Assembly (NCBI GenBank): GCA_963921195.1 | Contig: OY992540.1 | Span: forward strand, 131,750,671 to 131,814,670 | Direction of reading: 5' to 3' | From: Pegoplata infirma | Taxonomy: Eukaryota > Arthropoda > Insecta > Diptera > Anthomyiidae | DNA: 64,000 nucleotides | In this document: positions 10,954 to 21,212 of the stretch, one piece after another | Layout: every line of letters starts with the position of its first letter | Numbering within the stretch: position 1 is the stretch's first letter | Program-made: the position numbers and the translations under genes | Notes under the pieces: generated by a model | Told to the model about the DNA's origin: nothing | Seen by the model: only the letters and a program-made list of their open reading frames with translations | The model's database searches: none

Positions 10954-11671
10954 TATGTACACAAAATATTGACATTTAAAAAAAAAAAAAAAAAATTTTT
11001 GGGTGTAAAATTTTTTTAAGTGTAAAATTTTTTTTGAGTGTAAAATTTTTTTCGAGTGTAAAATTTTTTTCGAGTGTAATTTTTAAGTTACCAATGCTTC
11101 TAAAACTAAACAAGTTTAAAAAGCATTGCTTTAAAATTAAACAAGTTTGAAAAGCATTGCTAAGTTACCACCAATACTTTTAAAACTTGTTTACCAAGTG
11201 GCATTTAAGATAAACAAAATCTGACATTCGGGGTTTTGCTTATAACTTTTGAACCACTTGACCGATTGAGCTGAAATTCAATACCAAACAGACCTGAGGA
11301 ACGGCAAAGATACATGCCACGTTTCAGCACTCTCGTTATTGTCTTTTGAAAGTTATCGTGTTTTTTATCTCGTAAATTTGCGAAAACCCCTTGCCGAAAT
11401 TTACTCTTTTGCTCATAACTTTTGAACCACTGGACCGATTTGGCTGGATTGCAATACCAACCTGACCAGGTAAATGACCAACATATATGCCACACTTCAG
11501 TAGCCTCTGTGAAGTCTTTCAAAAGTTAGCGTGTTTTCTACGGACAGACAGACAGACGGACGGACGGACATCGCTAGATCAACTTAAAATCGATCGAGGA
11601 TCATGAATATATATACTTTATGGGGTCCTAGACCAATATTTCGATGTGTTACAAACGTAATGACAAACTTA

Positions 11672-12067
11672 TGGCGTTTTCTTTTCTGGACAAAAATGTT
11701 GCACTTTCTGCACTTTTTTTTCTTTAATGACTCTTTGTGCACAGTTATGTACAGTAGATATAGACGTATTTGGTACCAAAAGAAAGGTATTTATAAGGAC
11801 TATAAATTGCTATATCAAGCATTTGAAAACAATAATCAGTTTTTGAGCTGATCCGATAAATGTAAAAATTTATGGATTTTTGAAATTTTTTTCAATAAAA
11901 TAAGCGTGTTTCGACACTTTATTATGAACAGTTGGATAGAACTCGAAAATACCTTTCCTTTGGTACCAAATATGTCTATACTTACTGTTTATTACTGTCC
12001 ACAAGGAGGCATTAAAGAAAAGAAAGTGCAGAAAGTGCAACATTTTTTTCCAGAAAAGAAAACGCCA
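11672..12067. mobile_element. Foldback-type MITE TGGCGTTTTCTTTTCTGG, TTA target
   Basis: Tips TGGCGTTTTCTTTTCTGG... and ...CCAGAAAAGAAAACGCCA match over about 57 bp with two mismatches, and the arms stay alignable for roughly 130 bp, so most of the 396 bp forms a hairpin. TSD is TTA at 11669-11671 and 12068-12070. A 3-bp TTA target suits PIF/Harbinger-type MITEs. It interrupts the 3' stem region of the surrounding DINE-like element. Confidence 0.8.
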
Positions 12068-12111
12068 TTATATATACCCTCTATCACTAGAGTGGAGGGT
12101 ATAAAAAATAA

Positions 12112-12200
12112 AGTTTCATTCGTCCATATTCTGCCAAAAATGTGGCCGAAGCCGAATAGTGCTTTTTGGCCGAGGCCGAATATTCGGTCGGACACATTTT
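12112..12200. mobile_element. End fragment of TTCGGCCGAA hAT MITE
   Basis: Contains GGCCGAAGCCGAATAGTG and ends TTCGGTCGGACAC, matching the right terminal region of 7723-8250. No left end. Confidence 0.55.
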
Positions 12201-12316
12201 GAACTTTAAAATGAATCTTTTCTTTGTTTACAAAAAATTGGTGGTCAAAAGAATTGGAGGTAACAAAAATGCATATTTTTACTGCATTTGGGTCGTTGCA
12301 AAAATAAGGTGATGAC

Positions 12317-12974
12317 CAGGGAAACCAAATATATGCTCTAAAAAACACGTTTTATGCGCTTAAAAAATGCCCTTAAAAACGGAAAATATGCTCTTAAAAC
12401 AATAAAAATATGCTCTTAAAAAAAATTATGTCCCCTTTTTCGAGGCGTTTTTTACAATTTTTTAGAGAATAGACCCAAAAAATACCGTTATGTGGGGTAG
12501 TTAGAGGGTTAATATGGGTTAATGAAGCAAGAACAGGCCAGAGCATAATCAATCGTCAGAACCCCGTTATTTTGGAAAAGAAACCAACATTTCAATCCAC
12601 TTACAAAATTAAAAAAAAAAAAAACATCCCAAAAAAATTTAAAAAATTTAAAAATAAGTGTTGTTATAAAAAAATGGATAAAAAAATTTTTCTAAAAATT
12701 AAAAAATGCTCTGAAAACTTAAAAAAATGCTCTAAAAAGTAAAAAAATACTCTAAAAATTAAAAATATGATCTAAAAATATGCTCTTATGGTAAAATATG
12801 CTCTTAAACCTAAAATATGCTAAAATATGCTCTTAAGGCTGAAATATGCAAAAATATGCTCTAACAAATCGATGCCAGATTTCTTAAAATCTTCTGAAAC
12901 GGATAAATACCTTACCCATTTATCAATACAAAGCGCAGGAAAAAACATGATACTGCATATTTTTGGTTTCCCTG
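12317..12974. mobile_element. hAT-type MITE CAGGGAAACCAAA, ATGCTCTTAAAA-rich
   Basis: Tips CAGGGAAACCAAA and TTTGGTTTCCCTG with perfect 8-bp TSD GTGATGAC (12309-12316, 12975-12982). The 658-bp body has clusters of AATATGCTCTTAAAA near both ends. No ORF of note. Confidence 0.88.
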
Positions 12975-13254
12975 GTGATGACTGAATTTTAACTATTGGA
13001 CTATTTTTTAAATTTCTTGTTTAAAGTTGGAAAAAATCAGCTTAGGAATATTATTAAAAAAATTTCTAAAAAATATCTATCAATAATTTTATTTCCAGCG
13101 CGACCCTCGTATCTCATTTAGTATTTGCTTTATCAGAATGCTATCATGCTAAAATTAAAGCTTGAAAAATTTCCTACATAGTATTTTTTTTATATAGTCG
13201 ATTAATAATAATATGGGGTTTCACTGTCAACTTTAGCATTACCGAATTACATAT

Positions 13255-13526
13255 CGCTCATTTACTTGTATAGTGTCAAAACTCGAAAAATGTCGTTTTT
13301 GGGTAAACTATACATATACATATAAACTATATATCCTGCTTTATATTGTGTCAAAAATTCGTATTAATATCTTCAAAACTCACTGTTTGAGAAGAGAACA
13401 CGCCATTACAACATTTTCTATGTTCGGTCCTTTTGCAATGTAAAACAAGTTTCAATTGTCAACTTTAAACAGGTTTCCTGTAAAATCAAACATTTTGCGT
13501 TATGACACTATACAAGTAAATGAGCG
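13255..13526. mobile_element. MITE with CGCTCATTTACTTGTATAGTG TIRs
   Basis: CGCTCATTTACTTGTATAGT at the left and its exact complement at the right, 272 bp in total. It is flanked by ATAT on both sides, so the TSD (TA or longer) cannot be resolved. It is inserted in the Tc1-like right arm. Confidence 0.75.
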
Positions 13527-13533
13527 ATATATG

Positions 13534-13988
13534 TAGGGTGACCATTTTTTTCTGAACTCAAATCAGTACGCCCAAGTTTTATTTCTGTAAAAACAACTGC
13601 CATAAACTGTTGTCGTTCTTTTGCAGAAAATTCATGTGACTTCAAACAACTTAATTTGAATAATTTGATTGTTTTAGTTCAGAAAATATAACAAAAACCC
13701 ACATGTTTTAAGAAAAATGAAGTCCCTTAATTCTGAGTGCGTTTTCCCTCAAGTTTTGATAACTTTTCCTTTTCGAAAACTTCCCATAAAATATGCACAT
13801 GTTTCTTTAAATAGCCCTGATGTTCCGAGCACTTTTTTCAATAAATTCTGATGACATTACTTCATCGAAAAATTTTTTATGTTGAAATGTTCAAAACTCA
13901 GTACAATCAGTACATATTTCAAGAAATCAGTACATGTGATCAAAAATCAGTACATGTACTGATCAAATCAGTACGAATGGTCAGCCTA
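13534..13988. mobile_element. hAT-type MITE TAGGGTGACCATT, ATCAGTACA-rich
   Basis: Tips TAGGGTGACCATT and AATGGTCAGCCTA with perfect 8-bp TSD GATATATG (13526-13533, 13989-13996). The right end has five spaced copies of ATCAGTACAT-like motifs and the left end has one. 455 bp, non-coding. Confidence 0.85.
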
Positions 13989-14109
13989 GATATATGTACT
14001 AACGACCTGCACATTTTCTTTTGACGCTCACTGTATATACTTTATGGGGTTCTAGACCGATATTTCGATGCGAAATGACAAAGAAGTATTTCCTCCATAC
14101 AATTTCGAA

Positions 14110-14480
14110 TTCGAAGAAGTTCAATTATAATTCGAATCAGTTCAATTCAATTTCGAACTAGTTCAATTAAAATTTGAACTAGTTTAATTAAAATTTGAAC
14201 TAGTTTAATTAAAATTTGAACTAGTTTAATTAAAATTTGAACTAGTTCAATTAAAATTTGAACTAGTTCAATTAAAATTTGAACTAGTTCAATTAAAATA
14301 TCAATTGAATTTGAACTAGATTTAATAAAATTTGAACTGGTTTAATTAAACTTTGAACTAGTTCAATTGAAATTCGAACTAGTTCAATTGAAATTCGAAC
14401 TAGTTCAATTGAAATTCGAACTAGTTCAACTGAAATTAGAAAAAGATCAAGGGAAATTAGTTAAAAATAAATCAATTTGA
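14110..14480. repeat. 21-bp tandem array (AATTAAAATTTGAACTAGTTC)
   Basis: About 15 clear units of AATTAAAATTTGAACTAGTT(C/T) or AATTGAAATTCGAACTAGTTC, then decaying units to about 14560. Strict 21-bp period, starting right after the DINE-like end at 14090. Confidence 0.85.
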
Positions 14481-15594
14481 AATTTATTAAAAAGTTAAAT
14501 TGAAATTCGTTAAAGATCAATTGAATTTCGTTAAAAATCATAGAAATTCGTAAAAGATCAACTGCAATCCAAAAAAAAAAAAGTTAAATTTAATTTCGAA
14601 AAAAAAACAGAAATTAAGTTTACAAAGAACTCACAAGGGTTAAGATTAAATTGGTCGGTTGGTCTTCAATTTTTGATTGCATATAGAAAAACATTTATGT
14701 GTATTTTTTGTCTTCTTGCAATTGTCGTTGCTGTTCTGTTTTTCTGTCAATATTGTTAACACTTAACAGCAGCAGCAGCAACAGTCGGTCGGTCGTAGTA
14801 AAAGAGTTTTTTAGGCAGAGCAGCAGCAACTACTGCTGCTGCTAATGTTGCTATTCTATATTCTCTGTTCAGTATTTTATTCCTCTTTTTTTTGTTAAAT
14901 AAAATTCCATTGTATTTAGGTGTTGTGTTTACTATAAGTTTTTGTATACAATTTTTTTTTTTTTTCCGATTTTAAATACAATAACTAAAACGTATTGTAC
15001 CTTGACTTTGTATGTTGTTGATTGTTTTTTTTTTTTATAAACTTTTTACTACTAGTCATTTATTTAAGTGTTTTTTTTATACATTTTTGCTGTTTTGTTG
15101 TATTTTCATCCATTCATTCATATCGAAATGTAGAAACATACATACGTGCTCATTCATTCATCCATTCATTGATTGAAAACCAAATGAGTAAAAAAAAAAT
15201 ATAAATATATATGAAAAAAAAAAAAAAAAAGTATTTAAAATATTCGCACTTATTATTAGCAAAACGTCAGCCAACAATACTAACCAGAAGCGACGATATA
15301 TAGTGAAAATACCTCCTCATCTTGTTGTTTTAATTATTATTATTTATTGTATTTTGTTTTTGTAGCTAATTTTTAATGAATGAATTTTTTGTTAACAAAA
15401 AAATTTTTTTTTGTTCTATTTTAATGATCTATTATGATGAGACGATGATAAAATTTAATATAATTATTAATTTATTTGTTTATTAGTTATATAAATTAAA
15501 TTTGAGCTTGCACGTGAGTGAATCCCACAATGTAATATTTTTACATTTATTAATAATTCCCATCTTAGTAAAGGTTTTAAAAACTAAATATTTT
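14481..15594. other. Microsatellite-rich non-coding DNA
   Basis: Holds CAGCAGCAGCAGCAACAG, GGTCGGTCGGTCG, CATTCATTCAT tracts and long A/T runs. It resembles fly intron or UTR DNA, but no exon is supported. Confidence 0.4.
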
Positions 15595-17515
15595 TAAAAA
15601 TCAAAGATAAAAATCAATTGGCGCCCAATGAGGGGCCGCAATCAGAAGAAGAATAAACTCGATTTTATAACCCTAAGCTTGTCAAAATATTTTGTAACCT
15701 TCAATCCTGTGTTTGAAAATTTTGTTTAAAAACCCAAACAAATTTTAATAAAAATTTTGAAATTCTCTTTTTTGACCCAGATCAATTTGCGCCCAATCAT
15801 CGATCGAGAATCATGAAAAAGTATACTTTATGGAGTCTTATACTGATTTTTCGAGATGTTAGAGGGTATAAAAACTGAATTACTTTGTAAATCAAAGACA
15901 AAAGTCAAGTGGCGCCCAATGTGAAGCACCAATGAAAATAAACGACGAATTTTTAAAATATTTTGTAATTTTAGATTTTAAAATTTTGTAATAAAACAAA
16001 AATGAAATATAAAATTTTTCTGACTTCGCTCTATTAAAGATCATGTCCTAAATTGATATTTCGAGATGTATCTTATGAAGGTTATAAAAACTGTGGGGGT
16101 GTTCTGTAATTTATGCGAAAAGTTTTCGCATCGAAAAGTATGAAACAAAAAATTCCATCGTTTCTCGATTCTGGAAAAAAAGTTGTTTCTGTATATCAAT
16201 GCGAAAACGGCAGCATTTTTATTGGAATATTCCAAATCAGCTGTCAAAAAGGTAAATAAGGCGAGAAAATAATAAAAATCACAACAAAAAAAACTCAATT
16301 TCTCATTTTTTTTAAACAACACTCGTAACATTGGCAAACAAAAATGAAATAATAAATTAACTTAATGAAAATAATGTGTAGTATATCAGTTATAATATTA
16401 GTTGATAGTATATTCTTGAAAAATATTGTTTTTCATTTATTATAACTCAAAAGTTGATTAATTTACGAAATATCGCACCATTTTTAAATGTGAGCGATTT
16501 TGACACTTCAACTTCAAAAGTTTTCGATCAATTGGTTTACAGAAACAGTTTTTATCTCATCTTTCCAATAATTTTGAAAAAAATCATATTTGACAGAAAG
16601 TTTCCGCATAACAAAATTACAGAAACAGTCGAATACAAAAAGTCAGGTTTTGTACCGATTCACGATGTTTCTGTTTCGTTTTTCATGTTTCATGTGAGAA
16701 ATCTTTCGATTCGAGAGTTATAGAACACCGCTACTGGATATTTTTAAAAATCAAAGATAAAAGTTATTTGGCGCCCAATGAGGGGCAGCAATCAAAAGAC
16801 GTATAAACTAGATTTTATAAACCTAAACTTGTCAAAATATTTTGTAACCTTCAATCCTGTGTTTGAAAATTTTGTTTAAAAACCCAAAAAAATTTTAATA
16901 AAAATTTTGAAATTCTTTTTCTTGACCCAGATCAATTTGCGCCCAATCATCGATCGAGAATCATTCATAAGTATACTTTATGGAGTCTTATACCGATTTT
17001 TCGAGATGTTAGAGGGTATAAAAACTGAATAACTTTGAAAATCAAAGACAAAAGTCAAGTGGCGCCCAATGTGGGGCACCAATCAAAAGAAACAATGATT
17101 TTTTTAAACTTTAGATTTTAAAATTTTGTAATAAAACAAAAATGAAATATAAAATTTTTCTGACTTCGCTCTATTAAAGATCATGTCCTAAATTGATATT
17201 TAGAGATGTATCTTATGAAGGTTATAAAAACTGGATATTTTTAAAAATCAAAGATAAAAGTCATTTGGCGCCCAATCAAATACACGAATAAACTCGATTT
17301 TAAAACCCTAAACTTGTCAAAATATTTTGTAACTTTTAATCCTGTGTTTGAAAATTTATTTTAAAAACCCAAACAAATTTTAATAAAAGTTTAATAATTT
17401 TAAAATTTTGAATTCTCTTTCTTGACCTAAAACAATTTGCGCCCAATCATCGATCGAGACTCATGAATAAGTATACTTTTTAGAGTCTTAGACCGATCTT
17501 TCGAGATGTTACTTA
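15595..17515. repeat. Tandem array with tRNA-Lys PBS-like motif (left segment)
   Basis: Repeating blocks contain GGTATAAAAACTGAATA, then CAAAGAcAAAAGTCAAG, then TGGCGCCCAATGTGGGGC and CAATCAAAAGACGAATAAA. PBS-like motifs start near 15619, 15910, 16769, 17060 and 17276, with shorter TTTGCGCCCAATCATCGA variants between them. TGGCGCCCAATGTGGGGC differs by one base from the complement of the insect tRNA-Lys 3' end. Other parts (ATCGATCGAGAATCATGAATAAGTATACTTTATGG) match the DINE-like 3' region. No ORF. The array continues at 22743 beyond an inserted LINE. Confidence 0.75.
16094..16732. mobile_element. Insert within the PBS-like array (ACTG TSD)
   Basis: A 639-bp block interrupts GTTATAAAAACTG|GATATTTTT, which is contiguous at 17221. 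ACTG is repeated at 16090-16093 and 16733-16736. The tips share GGTGTTCT(G/A)TAA in inverted orientation but are otherwise divergent. Class uncertain. Confidence 0.55.
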
Positions 17516-17534
17516 GGTTAGGTTAGGTTAGGTT
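17514..17534 (-). repeat. (CCTAA)n 3' tail of the LINE
   Basis: On the LINE sense strand the element ends ...TACAACCTAACCTAACCTAA, four CCTAA units, immediately before the TSD. The same type of tail ends the LINEs at 36264-36298 and 62725-62740. Confidence 0.85.
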
Positions 17535-17618
17535 GTAAGTGGCTGCTGACGTTTTACGTCAACACACGTAGACTCTGAGGTCCATTGTGATACCACGGGA
17601 TCGTAATAGGTTTCCCTA

Positions 17619-20600
17619 CTAGTCCCTGTCGTTAAACCAGTTTGAGCTTCTTATGAAACTCCTTAGATGTTGTATTTTGACATCCGACAAATCAGAAAGA
17701 TCGTACAGCTCCCTAGATCCCAGTGAAGCAAGTCGCTGACCAGAAAGTGCCGGGCAATGGCAAATAAAGTGTTCGATAGTTTCCAACTCCTCTTCATCCA
17801 TGCAACTTCGGCAAAAGTCATTCGACGGCACATTTAACCGCTCTGCGTGCTTCCCTATAAGACAGTGTCCGGTAATTATAGAAACCACCGTCGAAATCTC
17901 TCCTCTTGGAAGCGATATCATCTCACTTGTGCGCCCCTGATTAAGAGAAGGCCAAATCAGTCGTGTTGTCTCACACGTCCATCCATTTGCCCATCTTTGA
18001 TTAGTCTCCGTCGCAGAACAAAGCCGTAGGTTTTGCTTGCAAGTTTCTAGAGGCATACCAACACATTCCAATTCTGTTGGAACCTGTAAGGTAGTTCCTA
18101 GTCTTGCAAGCTCATCGGCTTTGCAATTCCCTGGAATGTCTCTGTGCCCTGGGACCCATATGAGTCGTATGTTAAACTGCTTGGCCATCTCATTTAAAGA
18201 CGTGCGGCAGTTAAGGGCAGATCTTGTTTTCAGAAACATTGAATCCAGGGACTTGACCGCGGCTTGACTGTCAGTATAGATGTTGACTGCGGTTGTAGAC
18301 AAGACATTGCAGCTCAACCAGTCAGCCACTTCCTTTATTGCCAGCATCTCTGCCTGGTAAACACTGCAATGATCTGGCAATCTACGAGCCAGGCTCAATC
18401 CAAGCTCTTCCGAATAGACCCCAAAGCCCACTTGTTCGTGCAGCCTCGATCCATCTGTGTAAAAATTTATGGTAGCTCCACTATCCGGAGTATCCCCCAT
18501 CCAAGACTCCCTGGATGGTATCATAGTGGTAAAGTGGCGCTCAAAGAGGCTCAAAGAGGGAGCACAGTCCACATTTTGTGGTATTGTTATCTTTTTCAAG
18601 ATCGCGCTATGGCCACAATCACTGCTCCTCCATTGCAGCGTGCTATTAAGTCGAATTGCCGACGCAGCCGCATACTGCCTACCCAATATGTCCAAGGGTA
18701 TCAGGTGAAGGAGGATTTCTAATGCAGCCGTAGGTGTAGTACGAAGAGCACCAGTGATGCACATTGACGCCATTCTCTGTACCTTCGTGATAAAGACAAA
18801 GTTCGCTTTTGTTTCCAAAGCAGGCCACCAGACAATGATTCCATACAGCAAAATTGGACGCACCACTGCTGTATAGATCCAATGAACGACTTGAGGGCTA
18901 AAACCCCATCGTTTTCCAATGGCCCTTTTACAGGAATACAAAGCAATCGTTGCTTTTCTCACCCGTTCCTCAATATTACGCCTGAAATTCAGCTTCCTAT
19001 CTAGAAATACTCCAAGATACTTGGCTCCATCTGAGAAGGTGATTTCAGTACCGTCCAGAGAAATAGGATCAAAAGCAGGAATCTTATTTTTCCTTGTAAA
19101 CAAAACAAGCTCTGTTTTACTGGGATTAACTCCTAGACCACAGTCTCTTGCCCATTTAGACAGATCTTTCAGAGAACCCTGAAGAATGTCCCGCAATGTT
19201 GGCAGATGCTTCCCCTTTACCGCTATCGCGACATCGTCAGCATATGCGATAACATGACAACCACGTGCTTCTAGAGATAGTAGCATTGAATTCAGTGCCA
19301 GGTTCCAAAGAAGCGGCGAAAGAACACCTCCTTGTGGTGTGCCCCTATTGACAAATCGAGATATGACGGACGCTCCCAATTCAGACGTTATACGTCTATT
19401 GGCAAGTAGGTTTTCCACCATTAAAACGATTTCACGCTTTACTCCCAGACCAGACAATGCCAATATTATCGATTCTGGAATGACATTATTAAAAGCCCCC
19501 TCAATATCAAGAAAGGCCACCATAGTGTACTCCTTTACCGAAAGCGATCTCTCGATGGTACCAACGAGCTCATGAAGAGCTGTTTCCGTTGATCGTCCCT
19601 TGCTGTATGCATGTTGCTTTGTCGAAAGCAACCTCGGGTCAATCACTCTACGCAAATATGAGTCTATCATTCGTTCCATTGTCTTTAACAAAAAAGAAGA
19701 CAGACTAATTGGTCTGAAATCCTTCGGAGCTGTGTGGGAACTTTTCCCAGCCTTCGGGATAAATACGACTCTGGTATCCCTCCACTTTAAAGGAATATAC
19801 GACCAGTTGATGCATGCTGTGTATAGATTATACAGCAACGGGGCTATATAGTCCAACACTTGCTGCAACTCAGCCGGGATTATACCATCAGGTCCCGGGG
19901 ATTTATAGGGCCTGAAGCTTTTTATCGCCCAGATTAATGTTGGCATATTTATTATTTCCGAAGCAATTTCAGATGCTTGGGCGTCAGAACGTTCCAAAGC
20001 TTGAAACGGCGTCATGGAATTGCCCGGAAAATGCGTGTTTAAAAGGAGATCCAGCGACTCTCCACTGGAGGAAGACCACACCCCATTAGGATCTTTCAGG
20101 TATCCTAGGGTGCAAGGGGAAGAAGCCAGAACCTTGCGCAGCCTGGATGCTTCAGAAACGTCTTCTATGTTTCCACAGAAGTTTTTCCAAGAATCACATT
20201 TTGCATTTCTGATCATCTTTTTATAACTCTTAAGTTGCAGCCTGTATGCAGACCAGTCCTCGTCCGCTCTTGAAAATTTAGCCTTATTAAAGAGCTTTCT
20301 GCAGGAATCTCTGCTCGTCTGCAACTCATTTGACCACCAAGGTGGCTTTTTTTTCCCTCTAGGCTTTGCAGAAGGGCAAGACGCATCCAGGCACCTATTA
20401 CAAACATTTGTTATATGGTCAACCAGACAGTCAATTTCCGCTAAACTATGCGGTTCAGATAGGGGTACTTCATCCAAAAGCAAAGAAAAAGTCTCCCTAT
20501 ATTTCACCCAGTTTGTTCTTCTCAGATTTCTAGAGACTGTCTCAACCGGGGCACGCTCCCTGAGTAAAAACTCAATGTAGCGATGATCTGAGAAAGAATG

Positions 20601-21212
20601 CTCTTCCAAAACTCTCCAGTCATCAATTCTGTCAGACAATGTATCTGATACAAGTGTTACGTCAAGAACCTCTTGCCGCGTACTTGTAACGAAAGTTGGT
20701 TCACTACCCTTGTTACAAATATACAGGTTAGTGCTTAACAAAAACTCCAAAAGTGATTCGCCTCTATCATTTGTGTCTGTACTACCCCATATCGAATGAT
20801 GTGCATTAGCATCACAGCACACTAGTAACTGGTGTCCCCTAGATTCAGACTCCCGAATCAGACCGCCAACCTTCTCCGGGGGTATTGGCCCCGGATTAGG
20901 AAAATACGCAGAGGCGAGCCAAATAGATTTCCCATGAAGCTCTAAGCTAGCCGCTGTAACATCCATATCACTAAAAGTTGATAAAAAAAATATGTTTAAG
21001 CCATTTTTCGCCAAGATGCAGGCTCTTGGTGAGCCCTCACCTTTGGCAACCATCAACTTAAACCCAGGGGTCTTCAATCCGCAAACCCTGCCACCCCGCA
21101 CCCAGGGCTCTTGGATAAAAACCAAGTCAACTGCTCCTGTCGTCAGGCGCAGCAATAGTGCAGCTGAGGCTGCCTTACAGTGATGGAGGTTTATTTGTAG
21201 GAACCGCAACAT
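17619..21212 (-). CDS. LINE ORF2: APE endonuclease, reverse transcriptase, RNase H
   Basis: The open frame extends up to 21350 (1243 codons), but I favour the Met at codon 47 (21212), directly before the endonuclease motif LRFLQINLHH, which leaves about 1197 residues. Numbering from 21350: endonuclease about 48-265 (QEPW at 81-84, DANAHH at 181-186, SDHR at 255-258); reverse transcriptase about 475-715 (SPGPDG 485-490, FLDIEGAF 614-621, TPQGGVLSPLLWN 672-684, catalytic YADD 704-707); RNase H about 960-1090 (D967, E1002, D1028, D1080); C-terminal zinc knuckle CRSC...HFICHC. The protein would nick the target, prime cDNA synthesis on the element RNA and degrade the template strand. It overlaps the ORF1 end by about 38 bp. 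No internal stop or missing catalytic residue was seen. Confidence 0.93.
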   Translation of the reverse strand: MLRFLQINLHHCKAASAALLLRLTTGAVDLVFIQEPWVRGGRVCGLKTPGFKLMVAKGEGSPRACILAKNGLNIFFLSTFSDMDVTAASLELHGKSIWLASAYFPNPGPIPPEKVGGLIRESESRGHQLLVCCDANAHHSIWGSTDTNDRGESLLEFLLSTNLYICNKGSEPTFVTSTRQEVLDVTLVSDTLSDRIDDWRVLEEHSFSDHRYIEFLLRERAPVETVSRNLRRTNWVKYRETFSLLLDEVPLSEPHSLAEIDCLVDHITNVCNRCLDASCPSAKPRGKKKPPWWSNELQTSRDSCRKLFNKAKFSRADEDWSAYRLQLKSYKKMIRNAKCDSWKNFCGNIEDVSEASRLRKVLASSPCTLGYLKDPNGVWSSSSGESLDLLLNTHFPGNSMTPFQALERSDAQASEIASEIINMPTLIWAIKSFRPYKSPGPDGIIPAELQQVLDYIAPLLYNLYTACINWSYIPLKWRDTRVVFIPKAGKSSHTAPKDFRPISLSSFLLKTMERMIDSYLRRVIDPRLLSTKQHAYSKGRSTETALHELVGTIERSLSVKEYTMVAFLDIEGAFNNVIPESIILALSGLGVKREIVLMVENLLANRRITSELGASVISRFVNRGTPQGGVLSPLLWNLALNSMLLSLEARGCHVIAYADDVAIAVKGKHLPTLRDILQGSLKDLSKWARDCGLGVNPSKTELVLFTRKNKIPAFDPISLDGTEITFSDGAKYLGVFLDRKLNFRRNIEERVRKATIALYSCKRAIGKRWGFSPQVVHWIYTAVVRPILLYGIIVWWPALETKANFVFITKVQRMASMCITGALRTTPTAALEILLHLIPLDILGRQYAAASAIRLNSTLQWRSSDCGHSAILKKITIPQNVDCAPSLSLFERHFTTMIPSRESWMGDTPDSGATINFYTDGSRLHEQVGFGVYSEELGLSLARRLPDHCSVYQAEMLAIKEVADWLSCNVLSTTAVNIYTDSQAAVKSLDSMFLKTRSALNCRTSLNEMAKQFNIRLIWVPGHRDIPGNCKADELARLGTTLQVPTELECVGMPLETCKQNLRLCSATETNQRWANGWTCETTRLIWPSLNQGRTSEMISLPRGEISTVVSIITGHCLIGKHAERLNVPSNDFCRSCMDEEELETIEHFICHCPALSGQRLASLGSRELYDLSDLSDVKIQHLRSFIRSSNWFNDRD

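Larger units (their letters stand above)
9852..12106 (+). mobile_element. DINE-1-like element with two nested MITEs
   Basis: 5' end ACAAGTAGAAAAGTTAAATT with the TTCGACTTTGCCGAA hairpin and ACCCTCCACAA block. Then come the core with two 'TTTTGAACCAC' segments, the GACAGACGGACGG microsatellite, ATATATACTTTATGGGG and the 3' stem CCCTCTATCACTAGAGTGGAGGG. It is interrupted at 10102-10953 and 11672-12067. No ORF of its own, as expected for a non-autonomous Helentron-type element. Confidence 0.65.
8268..14033. mobile_element. Tc1-like TIR pair CAGTGAGCGTCAAAAGAAAGTG, internally expanded
   Basis: Left arm 8268-8695 begins CAGTGAGCGTCAAAAGAAAG after TA (8266-8267). The right arm 12238-14033 ends CTTTTGACGCTCACTG before TA (14034-14035). 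The arms are inverted homologues over about 400 bp. The right arm holds three further MITEs, and the interior (8700-12237) holds microsatellite-rich DNA and a DINE-like copy. No transposase was found. It may instead be two solo arms rather than one element. Confidence 0.55.
7600..14090 (+). mobile_element. DINE-1-like element split by nested insertions
   Basis: Left piece 7600-7722 ends '...AGAATCGATCAC', and the right piece resumes at 14034 with TATATACTTTATGGGG and GACCGATATTTCGATG. These two pieces are contiguous in intact copies. Everything between 7723 and 14033 is therefore insertion: a hAT MITE, then Tc1-like arms holding further elements. Confidence 0.6.

Noticed and set aside
15619..15636. 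PBS-like motif as part of a tRNA-Lys gene or tRNA-derived SINE
   Set aside because: Only the 18 bases matching the tRNA 3' end are present. No A/B boxes, anticodon arm or acceptor stem nearby.
17514..17534. (TTAGG)n as a true telomere tract
   Set aside because: Only four units, located exactly at a LINE 3' end against a TSD, and repeated at other LINE ends; it is an element tail.
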